Assembly (NCBI RefSeq): GCF_900119365.1
Contig: NZ_FPJO01000010.1
Span: 62,001-126,000, forward strand
DNA from: Streptomyces atratus
GTDB taxonomy: Bacteria > Actinomycetota > Actinomycetes > Streptomycetales > Streptomycetaceae
Length of the DNA stretch: 64,000 nt
Direction: 5' to 3'
Under the pieces are notes generated by a model. The model saw only the letters and a list, made by a program, of their open reading frames with translations. It was not told the DNA's origin and searched no databases. Made by a program: the position numbers and the translations under genes. Shown here one piece after another: positions 17,714 to 25,766 of this stretch (the stretch's first letter is position 1; every line of letters begins with the position of its first letter).

Positions 17714-18952
17714 TCAGTTGCCGACACGACGGCGCAGATCCTGGAAGGCGGTGTAGTTGGCGATGACCTCGATACGGCCGGGCGGGGCCTGCTGCACGGC
17801 CTCGTCGAGGTTCTCGCAGACCCGGAAGTCGAGACCGGCCACTTCGAGGCGGACCGCCAGGTCCAGCTTGCGATCGCCGAGCACGAAGATCGGGTGACCG
17901 GCGAGCTGGGTGTAGTCCACGTCCCACAGCCAGGAGGTGTCCGTGCCGTCCGCGCCGCGGGCGTTGACGGAGAGGATCACCGGCGTGGGCGGCGGGTCGA
18001 TCAGGGAGAACGTTTCGAGCCAGCCCGCCGGGTTCTTCGCCAGCAGCAGCCGCAGCTCACGGCCGAGGAAGGACACCACGTCGTAGCGGCCCGCGACGGC
18101 CTGCACCTGGTACATCCGCTCCAGCGCGACCTGCGGCGGCACACCGAAGACGGCGGCCACGGCGGCGGAGCTGGTGGCGTTGGCCTTGTTGGCGCGGCCG
18201 GGCAGCTGGAGGTGGATCGGCCAGGCCGAACCGTGCGGGTCCAGGACGTAGTCGCCGTGCAGGACCCAGCTGGGCGCGGGCCTGCGGAATCCGCACTCAC
18301 CGCAGAACCAGTCGTCGCCGGGGCGCTGCATCACACCGCCGCAGGCGGGGCAGGACCAGGCGTCGTCCTTCCACGCCTGTCCCGCCGCGACCCACACCAC
18401 ATTGGGGGAGGAGGAAGCGGCCCAGACGATCAGCGGGTCGTCCGCGTTCGCGACGATCACGGCCTTCGAGCCGGACAGCCCCTCACGCCACTTCTCCGCC
18501 AGCATCCGGGTCTCCGCCGCGCGGTCCAGCTGGTCGCGGGAGAGGTTGAGCAGTGCGATCACCTTCGGCGTCGTGTCGCGCGCGACTCCGGCGAGATACT
18601 TCTCGTCGACCTCGATCACGCCGTACTGCGCGTCAGAGCCCCCCGCCAGCGCCGAGGTGATGCCCGCCGGCATGTTGGCGCCGAGCGCGTTCGACACGAC
18701 CGGGCCCGCGGCCCGCAGTGCCTCGGCGATCAGCCGGGTGGTCGTCGTCTTGCCGTTCGTCGCCGACACGAGGATCACGTCCAGGTGCTGCGCCAGCCGC
18801 CCCAGCAGGTCGGGGTCGAGCTTGAGCGCCACCCGGCCGCCGATCACCGATCCGCTGCCGCGCCCGGCGGCGCGTGACACCGCCGCCGCGGCCTTTCCCG
18901 CCGTCACGGCCAGCTTGGCCCGCGGCGACAGCGGCTCCGTGTTGCCTGCCAT
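17714..18952 (-). CDS. murT: Lipid II isoglutaminyl synthase, ligase subunit MurT
   Basis: A 412-residue Mur-ligase-like protein. The ATP loop is SATNGKTTTTRL near residues 64-75. The inserted zinc ribbon shows two CxxC pairs (CPACGGVMQ and CGECGFRR) near residues 223-245. The C-terminal MurT domain (DUF1727-like) carries the Asp that aids ammonia transfer from GatD. It uses ATP to activate the D-Glu alpha-carboxylate of lipid II. ATG at 18952 has GGAGGA about 9 bases upstream. It is first in the murT-gatD operon and divergent from the deformylase gene; about 90 bases separate the starts. Confidence 0.93.
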   Translation of the reverse strand: MAGNTEPLSPRAKLAVTAGKAAAAVSRAAGRGSGSVIGGRVALKLDPDLLGRLAQHLDVILVSATNGKTTTTRLIAEALRAAGPVVSNALGANMPAGITSALAGGSDAQYGVIEVDEKYLAGVARDTTPKVIALLNLSRDQLDRAAETRMLAEKWREGLSGSKAVIVANADDPLIVWAASSSPNVVWVAAGQAWKDDAWSCPACGGVMQRPGDDWFCGECGFRRPAPSWVLHGDYVLDPHGSAWPIHLQLPGRANKANATSSAAVAAVFGVPPQVALERMYQVQAVAGRYDVVSFLGRELRLLLAKNPAGWLETFSLIDPPPTPVILSVNARGADGTDTSWLWDVDYTQLAGHPIFVLGDRKLDLAVRLEVAGLDFRVCENLDEAVQQAPPGRIEVIANYTAFQDLRRRVGN

Positions 18953-19045
18953 CGTCCTAGATCCTCCTTGCATCGGTCCGCGCCCAGCCTATCGATGTCC
19001 GGCGCGGCGACCGCACCCTGGCACCGCCGGGAAGGTGGAGGTCAC

Positions 19046-19612
19046 GTGGAACGTACGATTGCGGCCATGCGAAACCGCCCGATCCCCGGCAGTTCCGGAC
19101 TGATTCGTGCCATGAGCCTGCTCGGTGATCCGGTGCTGCACGCGACCTGCGAACCCGTCACGGACTTCGGCCCCTCCCTCGCCCGCCTCGTCGAGGACAT
19201 GTACGCCACGATGTACGCGGCCGAGGGCGTCGGCCTCGCGGCCAACCAGATCGGCGTTCCGCTGCGGGTGTTCGTCTACGACTGCCCGGACGACGACGAT
19301 GTCCGGTACCTCGGGCATCTCGTCAACCCGCGGCTCGTCGAGGCCGACGGCATCACCGTACGCGGCCCGGAGGGCTGTCTCTCGCTGCCCGGTCTCGAAG
19401 CGGCCACCCCGCGGTTCGACCGGGCCGTCGTCGAGGGCTTCACCGTCGACGGCGAGCCGGTCCGGGTCACCGGAACCGGCTTCTTCGCGCGTTGCCTCCA
19501 GCACGAGTGCGACCACCTCGAAGGCGAGGTCTACACCGACCGGTTGACCGGGCTGCGCCGCAGGAGGGCGCTGCGCGCGGCCCGCCGGGCGCCCTGGGCG
19601 CGCACCGGCTGA
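19046..19612 (+). CDS. def: Peptide deformylase
   Basis: A 188-residue Fe(II) hydrolase that removes the formyl group from new proteins. All three signature motifs are present: GVGLAANQIG, EGCLSLPG (metal Cys) and QHECDHLEG (two metal His plus the catalytic Glu). A basic C-terminal tail (RRRRALRAARRAPW) may touch the ribosome. Two starts are possible. GTG 19046 follows GGAGG at close spacing. ATG 19067 lies 8 bases after TACGAT, which could be a -10 box giving a leaderless mRNA. I give the longer form. Streptomyces usually has several deformylase genes. Confidence 0.9.
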   Translation: MERTIAAMRNRPIPGSSGLIRAMSLLGDPVLHATCEPVTDFGPSLARLVEDMYATMYAAEGVGLAANQIGVPLRVFVYDCPDDDDVRYLGHLVNPRLVEADGITVRGPEGCLSLPGLEAATPRFDRAVVEGFTVDGEPVRVTGTGFFARCLQHECDHLEGEVYTDRLTGLRRRRALRAARRAPWARTG

Positions 19613-19626
19613 CCGCGTCCGCGGCC

Positions 19627-20277
19627 TCAGAATCCGGGGCCGCCCGGCCGGTCGTCCGCGGCGGACAGCCTGCCCCACAGCAGATCGGCCAGGCTGCTCA
19701 CCAACTGCTCGCGGGAGCAGGGGCGTTCGCCCAGCCACCAGTCGCCCGCCGCGTGCATCATGCCGACGATGCCGTGGCCCCAGATGCGCGCCATGGCCTC
19801 GCTGTCCGGGCCCAGGTCCACCCGCTCGGCGATCACCAGGGCGAGTTCCTCGCCGAGCCGGCGCAGCAGCGGCGCCGAGTGCCGTCCGACGTCGAAGCCC
19901 TGCTCCGTGGCGGGCGCCGCGTCGTCGGCCGGGTGCATCAGGAAGCGGTAGACCTGCGGGCGGGCCTCGATCGCCGCGAGATAGGTGTCGAGCGTCGACT
20001 CGACGCGCCGGCGGCGCTCGGCGGGCGCGTCGAGCGCCGCCCGCAGGGCGATCAGCAGGGCGTCGGTGTGACGCTTGGCGAGGGCGCGGTAGAGCCCGCC
20101 CTTGTCACCGAAGTGCCGGTAGAGAATGGGTTTGGTGATGCCGGCCTCCGCCGCGATGGCGTTCATCGAGGCCCCCGGCCCGTCTCTGAGCACCACGCGG
20201 TCGGCGGCTTCGAGCAGCTCGCGGCGGCGGCTCTCGGCCGCTGTCCGCTGGCGCTCTGCCTGTCGTGTGCTCTCCAT
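19627..20277 (-). CDS. TetR-family repressor, divergent from an acyl-CoA dehydrogenase
   Basis: A 216-residue regulator. The DNA-binding helix-turn-helix occupies about residues 35-65 (SMNAIAAEAGITKPILYRHF, the standard TetR signature). The C-terminal domain is all-helical with conserved HGIVGMMHAAGDWWLG. It is divergent from the acyl-CoA dehydrogenase at 20452, and a large palindrome fills the shared promoter region. This suggests a repressor of fatty-acid catabolism that senses acyl-CoA. The C-terminal stretch resembles Streptomyces and mycobacterial TetR proteins linked to lipid genes. Ligand and targets are inferred. It converges with the deformylase gene, with a 14-base gap. Confidence 0.88.
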   Translation of the reverse strand: MESTRQAERQRTAAESRRRELLEAADRVVLRDGPGASMNAIAAEAGITKPILYRHFGDKGGLYRALAKRHTDALLIALRAALDAPAERRRRVESTLDTYLAAIEARPQVYRFLMHPADDAAPATEQGFDVGRHSAPLLRRLGEELALVIAERVDLGPDSEAMARIWGHGIVGMMHAAGDWWLGERPCSREQLVSSLADLLWGRLSAADDRPGGPGF

Positions 20278-20368
20278 GTCGCCTCTCCCCGCCCCTGGCC
20301 GTGCAAATGCGTCCTGCCTGCGCAACGTAACACCCTGCCCAGCGCGGTGCGGATGGCAGCCGGGGCGG

Positions 20369-20414
20369 TTGACAGGGGCTACTTGCCGGTAACAGACTGC
20401 GGTTACCGCAAGTA
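20369..20414 (+). promoter_or_regulatory. Promoter/operator between the TetR and acyl-CoA dehydrogenase genes
   Basis: TTGACA (20369-20374) can be a -35 box for the dehydrogenase. Directly after it comes an inverted repeat: TACTTGCCGGTAAC (20380-20393) and GGTTACCGCAAGTA (20401-20414), nearly symmetrical around a 7-base centre. Two half-sites of this size fit a TetR dimer or dimer pair. Binding would cover the -10 region and probably represses both genes. Confidence 0.7.
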
Positions 20415-20451
20415 ACGAGTGGTTTTTTCACGGCAGTACGTGGAGGGGAAC

Positions 20452-21678
20452 ATGGCGGAGTTCACGCTCGAACTCAACGATGACCAGAAGCAGGTCCGTG
20501 ACTGGCTTCACGGCTTCGCCGCGGATGTGATCCGTCCGGCGGCTTCGGAGTGGGACGAGCGTGAGGAAACGCCCTGGCCCGTCATCCAGGAGGCGGCCAA
20601 GGCAGGCATCTACTCCCTCGACTTCTACGCCCAGCAGTTCTTCGACCCGACGGGGCTCGGCATCCCGATGGCGATGGAGGAGCTCTTCTGGGGGGACGCG
20701 GGCATCGCCCTGTCCATCGTCGGTACGGGCCTGGCGGCCGTGGGCGTCCTCGCCAACGGCACCGAGGAGCAGATCGGCACCTGGATCCCGCAGATGTACG
20801 GCGACGCCGATGACGTGAAGGTCGCGGCCTTCTGCTCCTCCGAGCCGGACGCGGGTTCCGACGTCGCCTCGATGCGCACCCGCGCGGTGTACGACCAGGC
20901 CAAGGACGAGTGGGTGCTGAACGGCACCAAGACCTGGGCGACCAACGGCGGCATCGCGGGCGTCCATGTCGTCGTCGCCGTGGTCGACCCCGAGCTGGGT
21001 TCCAAGGGGCACGCCTCGTTCATCGTGCCGCCGAACACCCCCGGCCTCTCCCAGGGCCAGAAGTTCAAGAAGCACGGCATCCGCGCCTCGCACACCGCCG
21101 AGGTCGTCCTGGAGGACGTCCGGGTTCCCGGTCACTGCCTGCTCGGGGGCAAGGAGAAGCTCGACCAGCGCCTGGCCCGGGCCCGCGAGCGCGCCGCCTC
21201 CGGTGGCGAGCGGGTGAAGAACGCCGCGATGGCCACCTTCGAGGCGTCCCGCCCCGCGGTCGGCGCGATGGCGGTCGGTACCGCCCGCGCGGCGTACGAG
21301 GTGGCGCTGGACTACGCGAAGACCCGCACCCAGTTCGGCCGCCCGATCATCGACAACCAGGGCATCGCCTTCCAGCTCGCCGACATGCGTACGCAGATCG
21401 ACGCGGCCCGGCTGCTGGTCTGGCGCGCCTCGTGGATGGCGACCACCGGCAAGCCGTTCACCTCGGCCGAGGGCTCCATGTCCAAGCTGTACGCGAGCGA
21501 GACGGCGAAGAAGGTCACCGCCCAGGCCGTCCAGATCCTCGGCGGCAACGGCTTCACCCGTGAGTACCCGGTGGAGCGGATGCACCGGGACGCGGCGATC
21601 TACACGATCTTCGAGGGCACGAGCGAGATCCAGCGACTGGTCATCGCCCGCACCCTCTCGGGCATGCCGATCCGCTGA
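20452..21678 (+). CDS. Acyl-CoA dehydrogenase
   Basis: A 408-residue FAD flavoenzyme of fatty-acid beta-oxidation that introduces the alpha-beta double bond. It has AFCSSEPDAGSDVASMRTRA near residues 124-143 (FAD/substrate loop), RTQFGRPIIDNQGIAFQLADM near 289, QILGGNGFTREYPVERMHRD near 361, and the catalytic-base region IYTIFEGTSEIQRLVIAR. The Glu in FEGTSEIQ is the short/medium-chain type base. Starts at ATG 20452 with a GGAGGGG site. The Met-free insert RARERAASGGERVKNAAM is typical of actinobacterial members. It is controlled from the palindromic divergent promoter and ends at a 19-bp hairpin. Confidence 0.92.
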   Translation: MAEFTLELNDDQKQVRDWLHGFAADVIRPAASEWDEREETPWPVIQEAAKAGIYSLDFYAQQFFDPTGLGIPMAMEELFWGDAGIALSIVGTGLAAVGVLANGTEEQIGTWIPQMYGDADDVKVAAFCSSEPDAGSDVASMRTRAVYDQAKDEWVLNGTKTWATNGGIAGVHVVVAVVDPELGSKGHASFIVPPNTPGLSQGQKFKKHGIRASHTAEVVLEDVRVPGHCLLGGKEKLDQRLARARERAASGGERVKNAAMATFEASRPAVGAMAVGTARAAYEVALDYAKTRTQFGRPIIDNQGIAFQLADMRTQIDAARLLVWRASWMATTGKPFTSAEGSMSKLYASETAKKVTAQAVQILGGNGFTREYPVERMHRDAAIYTIFEGTSEIQRLVIARTLSGMPIR

Positions 21679-21696
21679 GACCGTCCCGCCGGGGCT

Positions 21697-21748
21697 GCCC
21701 CCGGTCGCCGGACGGTCCTGGATTCCGGCCCGTCCGGCGACCGGGGGC
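21697..21748. terminator. 19-bp bidirectional terminator
   Basis: Perfect 19-bp inverted repeat (21697-21715 and 21730-21748) with a 14-nt loop between the converging dehydrogenase and glutathione peroxidase genes. Confidence 0.85.
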
Positions 21749-21756
21749 GCGGTACG

Positions 21757-22245
21757 TCAGGCCGGCAGGAGGGACTCGATGGCCGTGACGAGCTCGGGCG
21801 ACTCCGGCTCGACGCGCGGGCGCAGACGCGCGACCGGCTCGCCCGCCGGGGAGATGAGGAACTTCTCGAAGTTCCACTGGATGTCACCGGCCTCGCCGTC
21901 CGCGTCCGCCAGCTGGGTCAGCCCGGCGTAGAGCGGGTGGCGCCCGTCGCCGTTCACATCGGTCTTCTCCAGCAGCGGGAAGCTGACCCCGTACGTCGTC
22001 GAGCAGAAGGTCTGGATCTCCTCCGGGCTCCCCGGCTCCTGGCCTGCGAACTGGTTGCACGGCACGCCGAGTACGGTGAAGCCGCGGTCCGCGTACTCGT
22101 TCTGGAGCTTCACCAGGCCCGCGTACTGCGGGGTGAGCCCGCACTTGGACGCGACATTCACCAACAGGACCACCTTGCCGCTGTAGTCGGCCAGGGAGGT
22201 GGGCTCGCCGGTGAGGGTGCGCAGCGGGATGTCGTGCAGCGTCAT
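21757..22245 (-). CDS. Glutathione-peroxidase-family thiol peroxidase
   Basis: A 162-residue cytoplasmic peroxidase. The peroxidatic Cys is in NVASKCGLTPQY near residue 36, in place of the selenocysteine of animal enzymes. VPCNQFAGQEPG near 63-74 carries the Gln of the catalytic tetrad, and WNFEKFLI near 130 the Trp and Asn. The resolving Cys is probably in TFCSTTYGV. Bacterial homologues usually take electrons from thioredoxin, because Streptomyces uses mycothiol and lacks glutathione. The start is ATG 22245. The gene is single. Confidence 0.9.
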   Translation of the reverse strand: MTLHDIPLRTLTGEPTSLADYSGKVVLLVNVASKCGLTPQYAGLVKLQNEYADRGFTVLGVPCNQFAGQEPGSPEEIQTFCSTTYGVSFPLLEKTDVNGDGRHPLYAGLTQLADADGEAGDIQWNFEKFLISPAGEPVARLRPRVEPESPELVTAIESLLPA

Positions 22246-22475
22246 GAGGGTCTCCTCGTAGATGTGACTTCCGCAGTCATTGTCACGCCCCGAGCCGGTC
22301 CGTAGGAAGCCGGTCGTCGGCGCCCGGAGCCCGCGCACGCCGCCGACCTGCGGGAGTCCCGCCGCCGCGTCGAACGCGGCATGACCCCGATGAGCGACCC
22401 GCGTACGATGTGAGCCGGGCGTCGAACTCCTGTGCCCCGCCCAGGAGATCGGCACGAGGACCGGCGCTCGCCCCG

Positions 22476-23018
22476 TCACCGGGAAGGCGCTGGGTGCGCG
22501 GAGCCGATCGCCTTGTAGTAGAGCGTCGTCGGCTTCAGGACCCCGGCCGGGTCTCCGGCGTAGTCCGGGACCGAACCGCACTCCGTCCAGCCCGCCGAAC
22601 GGTAGAGCCGCTCGGCCGGACTTCCGCTCTCGGTGTCCAGGACCAGCAGTGTGACGCCCGTTCCGGCGGCCGAGCGCTCGACGGCGTCGAGCAGCGACCG
22701 GCCGAGGCCCCGGCCGCGGGCCGACGGACGCACCATCAGCTTGGCCACCTCCGCACGGTGGCGGGCGTTGGGCAGTTGGGTCCGGACCAGGCCGATGGTT
22801 CCCGCGACCCGCTCCGCGTCGCGGGCGATCCAGACCTGAAGCAGGCCGGCCTCGACGGCCCCGGCCCTCTCCCGCCACCAGGCGGCGGCCGTGTCACGGT
22901 CCAGCGGCGCGAGGAAGCCCACCGACGACCCGCCGTTCACGGTGTCCACCAGGAGAGCCGCCAACTCATCGGCGTAGGTGACCAGTTCGGGGGCGCACAC
23001 GGGGGTGATCCCGGTCAT
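22476..23018 (-). CDS. GNAT-family N-acetyltransferase
   Basis: A 180-residue acetyltransferase. The acetyl-CoA loop is VRPSARGRGLGRSLLDAVE (motif A, Q/RxxGxG/A variant) near residues 97-115. Motif B is near LYRSAGWTECGSVPDYAG. The substrate cannot be predicted; the C-terminal GSVPDYAGDP motif resembles small-molecule GNATs. It lies 49 bases after the XRE-cupin regulator on the same strand and is probably cotranscribed with it. Such regulator-acetyltransferase pairs often act on amines or antibiotics, but that is inference. Confidence 0.85.
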   Translation of the reverse strand: MTGITPVCAPELVTYADELAALLVDTVNGGSSVGFLAPLDRDTAAAWWRERAGAVEAGLLQVWIARDAERVAGTIGLVRTQLPNARHRAEVAKLMVRPSARGRGLGRSLLDAVERSAAGTGVTLLVLDTESGSPAERLYRSAGWTECGSVPDYAGDPAGVLKPTTLYYKAIGSAHPAPSR

Positions 23019-23067
23019 GTGCGGAGTCCTTTCGCAGCCTTCACGGTCTTCGCGGCCTGCCTGGCCG

Positions 23068-23652
23068 TCATGGCAGAACGATCATCAGGGCATAGCGGAC
23101 CTGCTCCGGACCCGGGCAGTGGAAGTGTGAGGGGCCGCGCAGCCGGAACCGGAGACAGTCGCCGCTGCGCACCGTGTGCACCGTGCCGTCGACGGTGATC
23201 TCGACCATTCCCTCCAGGACCCAGACGTGCTGCTCCACGCCGGACACCGGTGCGTTCTCGTACGCGATGGCGGCCCCCGGGGCGAGGGTGCCCTCGATGA
23301 CCTCCGCGCGCAGGCCGGTGTGCGGTGGCGACACCGAGCGGCGTACGAACCCCGACGCCTCGTCCCGCCAGACCGGTTGCCGTGCGGCCGGGACGAGTTG
23401 CGGGGGATCCGCCTCCACCTCCAGCAGCAGCCGGGACATCGTCCGTCCGTAGACCGTGCACAACTTGCCGAGCAGGGCGGCGGTCGGGCTCAACTCGCCG
23501 CGCTCCAGCCGGGACAGCGTGGAGCGGCTCACCCCGCTGCGCCGCGAGAGCTCGTCCAGGGACCAGCCGCGTTCGGCGCGCAGTTCGCCCAGCCGCGCGG
23601 CGAGCCGGGCATCGACGGAGCCGGGCTCCGTCTCATCGGTCTCTCTCATCAT
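23068..23652 (-). CDS. XRE-family regulator with C-terminal cupin domain
   Basis: A 194-residue regulator. The helix-turn-helix at residues 16-70 contains WSLDELSRRSGVSRSTLSRL. A RmlC-like cupin follows from about residue 110 (GVEQHVWVLEGMVEITVDG), which normally binds a small effector. Two consecutive ATGs (23652, 23649) open the gene. There is no ribosome site. A -10-like GATATT on the minus strand (23659-23664) sits 7 bases before the ATG, so the mRNA is probably leaderless. A direct/inverted GGAGACA repeat overlaps this box and suggests autoregulation. The downstream GNAT gene is probably a target. Confidence 0.85.
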   Translation of the reverse strand: MMRETDETEPGSVDARLAARLGELRAERGWSLDELSRRSGVSRSTLSRLERGELSPTAALLGKLCTVYGRTMSRLLLEVEADPPQLVPAARQPVWRDEASGFVRRSVSPPHTGLRAEVIEGTLAPGAAIAYENAPVSGVEQHVWVLEGMVEITVDGTVHTVRSGDCLRFRLRGPSHFHCPGPEQVRYALMIVLP

Positions 23653-23677
23653 GGAGACAATATCCCTGTCTGGAGAC
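23653..23677 (-). promoter_or_regulatory. Autoregulatory promoter of the XRE-cupin gene
   Basis: GGAGAC occurs twice (23653-23658, 23672-23677), and GAGACA (23654-23659) faces TGTCT (23667-23671) across the -10 box (plus-strand AATATC, 23659-23664). The site touches the start codon, so a bound regulator would block a leaderless transcript. Confidence 0.5.
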
Positions 23678-23806
23678 GTGTCGTGTCATGGCGGCGGCCC
23701 CGGAAACGGTCGTACTGCCGACCGGGCGCCGACGTGACACCCTTGTTCGGGGGGCCCCGGTGGCCATTCGGCCCACCGGGTTGCTCCGCTACCCGAGGAG
23801 GTCGCG

Positions 23807-24247
23807 ATGGCAAGTACCGCCAACGGACCGAGCATGGCGCCCCACGCCGCCCCGAGCTTGAACCACCCCTTCCGGATCGGCTGGACCGCCTTCGCGGCGG
23901 TGCTGATGATCTTCGGCGGCGCGATGGCGATCTTCGAGGGAATCGCGGCCATCGCCAGGAGCAACGTGTTCATCGCCACGCGCGACTATGTGTTCCGCTT
24001 CAACCTCACCGGCTGGGGCTGGATCCATCTCGCTCTCGGCGTCGTCATCGTTCTCGCCGGTTGCGCGCTGTTCACCGGAGCCGCCTGGGCCCGTGTGGCG
24101 GGCATCGTGCTCGCGGGCCTGGGCGCACTCGCCAACTTCCTCTGGCTGCCCTACTACCCGCTCTGGTCCATCGTGCTCATCGCCATCAACGTCTTCATCA
24201 TCTGGGCGCTGTGCGCGAATCCGCAGGAGGAGGAGAAGAGCGTCTGA
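23807..24247 (+). CDS. DUF7144-type four-helix membrane protein
   Basis: A 146-residue integral membrane protein with four helices: about residues 27-50, 72-92, 95-112 and 118-136. It has the family pattern (YVFRFNLTGWGWIHLALGVV, GAAWARVAGIVLAGLGALAN, YPLWSIVLIAINVFIIWAL). These proteins are common in Streptomyces and are often several per genome, often near stress genes; the function is unknown. ATG 23807 follows a strong GAGGAGG. It converges on the ClC gene with a gap of 18 bases. The acidic tail (EEEEK) is cytoplasmic. Confidence 0.85.
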   Translation: MASTANGPSMAPHAAPSLNHPFRIGWTAFAAVLMIFGGAMAIFEGIAAIARSNVFIATRDYVFRFNLTGWGWIHLALGVVIVLAGCALFTGAAWARVAGIVLAGLGALANFLWLPYYPLWSIVLIAINVFIIWALCANPQEEEKSV

Positions 24248-24265
24248 GGTCACGGCAGGGGACCG

Positions 24266-25597
24266 TCATCCTCGATCCGGCCGGGCGGCGGCGGGGCACG
24301 GCGCGAGCCGGAGCGTGACGACGTAGGAGACCACCACCGAGACGATCACGAGCGGCATGACGGTGAGGCCCTCGGACCCCAGCAGCAGTGTCGCCAGCAG
24401 CACCGACGTCATCGGGAGCCTCAGCATCGCCACACACATGGCGCCGATGCCCATCGCGAAGCCCGACGTGAGGCTCAGCCCCGGGAGATGGGACAGGGCG
24501 ACGCCGCCCGCCGCACCCACGAACATCGCCGGGAAGACGGGGCCTCCTCGGAAGCTGCTCAGGGACGCGCAGTACGCCAGCGCCTTGCAGACGACCAGCA
24601 GCGCGAGCGCGCCCACCGAGTACCCCGCGCTCCGGGCCAGCAGCGGATCGAGGGCGTCCTGCCCCGAGTACAGCACGCCGGACGCCTCCCTCCCGGTGCC
24701 TTCCGCGTACACGAGGGCGGCCGCACCGACGACCAGGCCCATGACGGCGGTGGCCACCACGGTCCGCCGCTCCACCCGCTCCTGGAGGAACACGGCGAGC
24801 CGCTGGATGCCCGTACCGGCCAGGGCCGCCGCCAGGCCCAGGACGAGCGCCCAGCCGAACTGCGCGAGGTCGGGTCCCTCGGCCCGGGGCACATGACGCA
24901 GTGCCAGGGAGTACGTCCCGAGCCCGGTCCACGAGCCGAGTCCGGTGAAGATGAGCGCCCCGACACCGGACGCCAGCAGACCGGGCACCAGCACCATGCC
25001 GAGCATCATCCCGGCCAGCCCCGAGGTCTCCATCAGGAGAAAGGCCCCCAGGAGCGGCGACCCCAGCAGCGCGCTGATGGCGGCGAAGCTTCCTGCGGCT
25101 CCCATCACGGCACGCGCGCCGGGCTCGATGCCGGGCCTGACCAGCCGCGCCGCGCACACGGCCAGTCCACCGCCGAGCGCGATGAGCGGTGCCTCGGGAC
25201 CGAGCACCGCACCGAGCCCCAGCGAGGCGAGCGCCGCCAGTGCGATGCCGGGCAGTTGCGGCGCCGGGGGCGCCCCCGTGCTCTCCATGCCGTCGGCGGG
25301 CGGGTGACCGCCCTGCCCGGGAAGGTGGCGGACGGTCAGCCCGACCAGCAGGCCCGCCACGGCGAGCAGCGGCATCGGCCACCAGGACGGCGTACCGGTG
25401 AAGCCGAGCGCCCGGGGCAGCTCGTGGTAGGTCAGTGACTGGAGTTCGTGGACGAGCGCGAGGAAACCGAAGGCCACTGCCGAGACCGGGACTCCGATAC
25501 CCGCCGCCATCACCAGGAGCACGGCGTAACCACGGGTGCGGATCAGCGCGGAGGGGTCCGTCGCCGTGGCCGGTGCTGCGGCGGGCTCGGTCGACAT
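24266..25597 (-). CDS. ClC-family chloride channel/antiporter
   Basis: A 443-residue membrane protein of the voltage-gated chloride channel family with about ten helices. The selectivity motif GAVLGPEAPLIALGG is near residues 125-139 (family consensus GxExP). CASLSSFRGGPVFPAMFVGAAGG near 345-367 matches the GxFxP region. The gating Glu is in GPEAP. No CBS domains follow, so it is a short bacterial type. Start at ATG 25597 with GGAGA. It moves chloride or another halide, possibly with proton exchange, and fits the cluster of ion-handling genes to 30.4 kb. Confidence 0.88.
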   Translation of the reverse strand: MSTEPAAAPATATDPSALIRTRGYAVLLVMAAGIGVPVSAVAFGFLALVHELQSLTYHELPRALGFTGTPSWWPMPLLAVAGLLVGLTVRHLPGQGGHPPADGMESTGAPPAPQLPGIALAALASLGLGAVLGPEAPLIALGGGLAVCAARLVRPGIEPGARAVMGAAGSFAAISALLGSPLLGAFLLMETSGLAGMMLGMVLVPGLLASGVGALIFTGLGSWTGLGTYSLALRHVPRAEGPDLAQFGWALVLGLAAALAGTGIQRLAVFLQERVERRTVVATAVMGLVVGAAALVYAEGTGREASGVLYSGQDALDPLLARSAGYSVGALALLVVCKALAYCASLSSFRGGPVFPAMFVGAAGGVALSHLPGLSLTSGFAMGIGAMCVAMLRLPMTSVLLATLLLGSEGLTVMPLVIVSVVVSYVVTLRLAPCPAAARPDRG

Positions 25598-25766
25598 GGT
25601 CGTTGTCTCCTCGGCGTCGCAACCCGTCCGGAACGCGCTGTCCCGCAAGCGTCCACAAGGAGATAACACAGTGCGCGGTTTCCGCCGTGGCACACCCGCT
25701 GTGTGCCCGCGCTGATTCCGGTACTGCCATTCGCCTGGACCAGCGGGCGGGCGGCTCCTGGGAGGC

